A stretch of 5,483 nt of DNA from Candidatus Subteraquimicrobium carltonvillense (lineage in GTDB: Bacteria; Actinomycetota; Aquicultoria; Subteraquimicrobiales; Subteraquimicrobiaceae), in contig DDKQ01000106.1 in assembly GCA_002339355.1 (NCBI GenBank), forward strand, positions 1-5,483. The letters are read 5' to 3'. Below are positions 5,244 to 5,483 of the stretch, piece by piece. A program made the translations under genes and the position numbers. Within the stretch, counting starts at the first letter, position 1, and every line of letters starts with the position of its first letter. Below the pieces are notes generated by a model, which was not told the DNA's origin, made no database searches, and saw only the letters and a program-made list of their open reading frames with translations.

Positions 5244-5255
5244 GCCCTTCGGGGC
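5244..5255 (+). other. cUUCGg tetraloop hairpin at the tRNA-Thr 3' trailer
   Basis: GCCC (5244-5247) and GGGC (5252-5255) close a TTCG loop with the very stable C-G closing pair. It starts 5 bases after the tRNA discriminator. It could block 3' exonucleases or guide endonucleolytic 3' processing of this tRNA, which lacks an encoded CCA. The role is inferred. Confidence 0.5.
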
Positions 5256-5257
5256 AG

Positions 5258-5290
5258 GTCAAGAGTAAAATTAAAAAGCTCTTGACTTTT
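5258..5290 (+). terminator. Hairpin with T-run between tRNA-Thr and tRNA-Met
   Basis: GTCAAGAG (5258-5265) pairs with CTCTTGAC (5279-5286), followed at once by TTTT. The loop is A/T rich. The GAC of the right arm and the T-run can instead pair as GACTTTT (5284-5290) with AAAAGTC (5316-5322), so two exclusive structures are possible. It may be a partial terminator or a processing signal between the two tRNAs. Confidence 0.45.
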
Positions 5291-5333
5291 GATTAAGAAA
5301 GAGTTTGACTACAGTAAAAGTCATCGGAAGCAT

Positions 5334-5409
5334 GGCGGTGTAGCTCAGTGGTTAGAGCACACGGCTCATACCCGTGGAGTCGCAGGTTCGAATCCTGCCA
5401 CCGCTACCA
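5334..5409 (+). tRNA. tRNA-Met (anticodon CAT), elongator type
   Basis: The acceptor GGCGGTG (5334-5340) pairs with CACCGCT (5399-5405). The first pair is G-T instead of G-C. The anticodon stem CACGG/CCGTG encloses CTCATAC with CAT. The T-arm is GCAGG/CCTGC with TTCGAAT. The discriminator is A5406 and CCA (5407-5409) is encoded. The three G-C pairs typical of initiator anticodon stems are missing, so this is not the initiator. The stem and loop resemble elongator Met more than the lysidine-modified tRNA-Ile2, although both carry CAT. Confidence 0.92.
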
Positions 5410-5413
5410 TATA

Positions 5414-5448
5414 TAGTTAGTAGTTGGGAGTGGGGAGTTGGTAGTTTG
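5414..5448. repeat. Degenerate heptanucleotide tandem repeat, five units
   Basis: Reading in sevens from 5414 gives TAGTTAG, TAGTTGG, GAGTGGG, GAGTTGG and TAGTTTG, all close to TAGTTGG. Part of it, AGTTGGGAG (5422-5430), has a perfect inverted partner CTCCCAACT at 5468-5476. The tract begins 5 bases after tRNA-Met. The window ends 35 bases beyond it, so its full extent is unknown. Confidence 0.55.
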
Positions 5449-5483
5449 GGAATAATGAAAATATTGGCTCCCAACTGAACTGA

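Noticed and set aside
1..5483. CRISPR array, insertion sequence or transposase
   Set aside because: No regularly spaced identical repeats and no transposase motifs were seen on either strand.

Overview
The window is bacterial. Gene packing is typical of bacteria, the tRNAs are bacterial, the promoter and Shine-Dalgarno sequences fit sigma-70/sigma-A signals, and there is a NarL/LuxR-class two-component pair. Base composition is moderate. The 3' CCA is encoded in only two of the four tRNA genes, so the host must rely on a CCA-adding enzyme. The order tRNA-Tyr, tRNA-Thr(GGT), tRNA-Met resembles arrays that, in Actinobacteria and relatives, lie upstream of rpmG/secE/nusG. A deep-branching actinobacterial or Firmicutes-like host is therefore plausible, but the window alone cannot settle the taxon.

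Layout from left to right. A probable gene start runs leftward off the edge (1-88, minus). A divergent intergenic region with a hairpin and a promoter leads into a small HARE-HTH DNA-binding protein (292-645, plus). A weak terminator and tRNA-Thr(TGT) (700-774) follow. The stretch 775-1455 has no intact gene. It holds overlapping inverted repeats, a frameshifted pseudogene on the minus strand (974-1230), one copy of a 30-bp repeat, and two more inverted repeats. Next is a minus-strand operon: a membrane histidine kinase (2106-4184), then a NarL-type response regulator (1456-2106), joined by a TAATG stop/start overlap. The 4185-4476 gap carries the kinase promoter, the second copy of the 30-bp repeat and the divergent promoter of tRNA-Tyr. 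The right end is a tRNA array: Tyr(GTA), a decayed HTH/LAGLIDADG-like gene remnant, Thr(GGT), Met(CAT), and then a degenerate heptanucleotide repeat.

How the parts work together. The kinase has an extracytoplasmic sensor domain with an FY...GW core, four predicted membrane segments, a GAF domain and a HisKA_3/HATPase core. It should phosphorylate the response regulator at Asp55, which would then bind DNA through its LuxR-type helix-turn-helix.

The most interesting signal lies around this operon. The pseudogene at 974-1230 encodes what looks like the same FY...GW domain as the kinase sensor. The two 30-bp repeats (26 of 30 identical) contain a near-palindrome, TAGnnCAAATGGACTA, and one lies upstream of the kinase while the other lies upstream of the pseudogene. 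An attractive inference is that the repeat is the regulator's operator and that the decayed gene was a co-regulated partner carrying the same sensor module.
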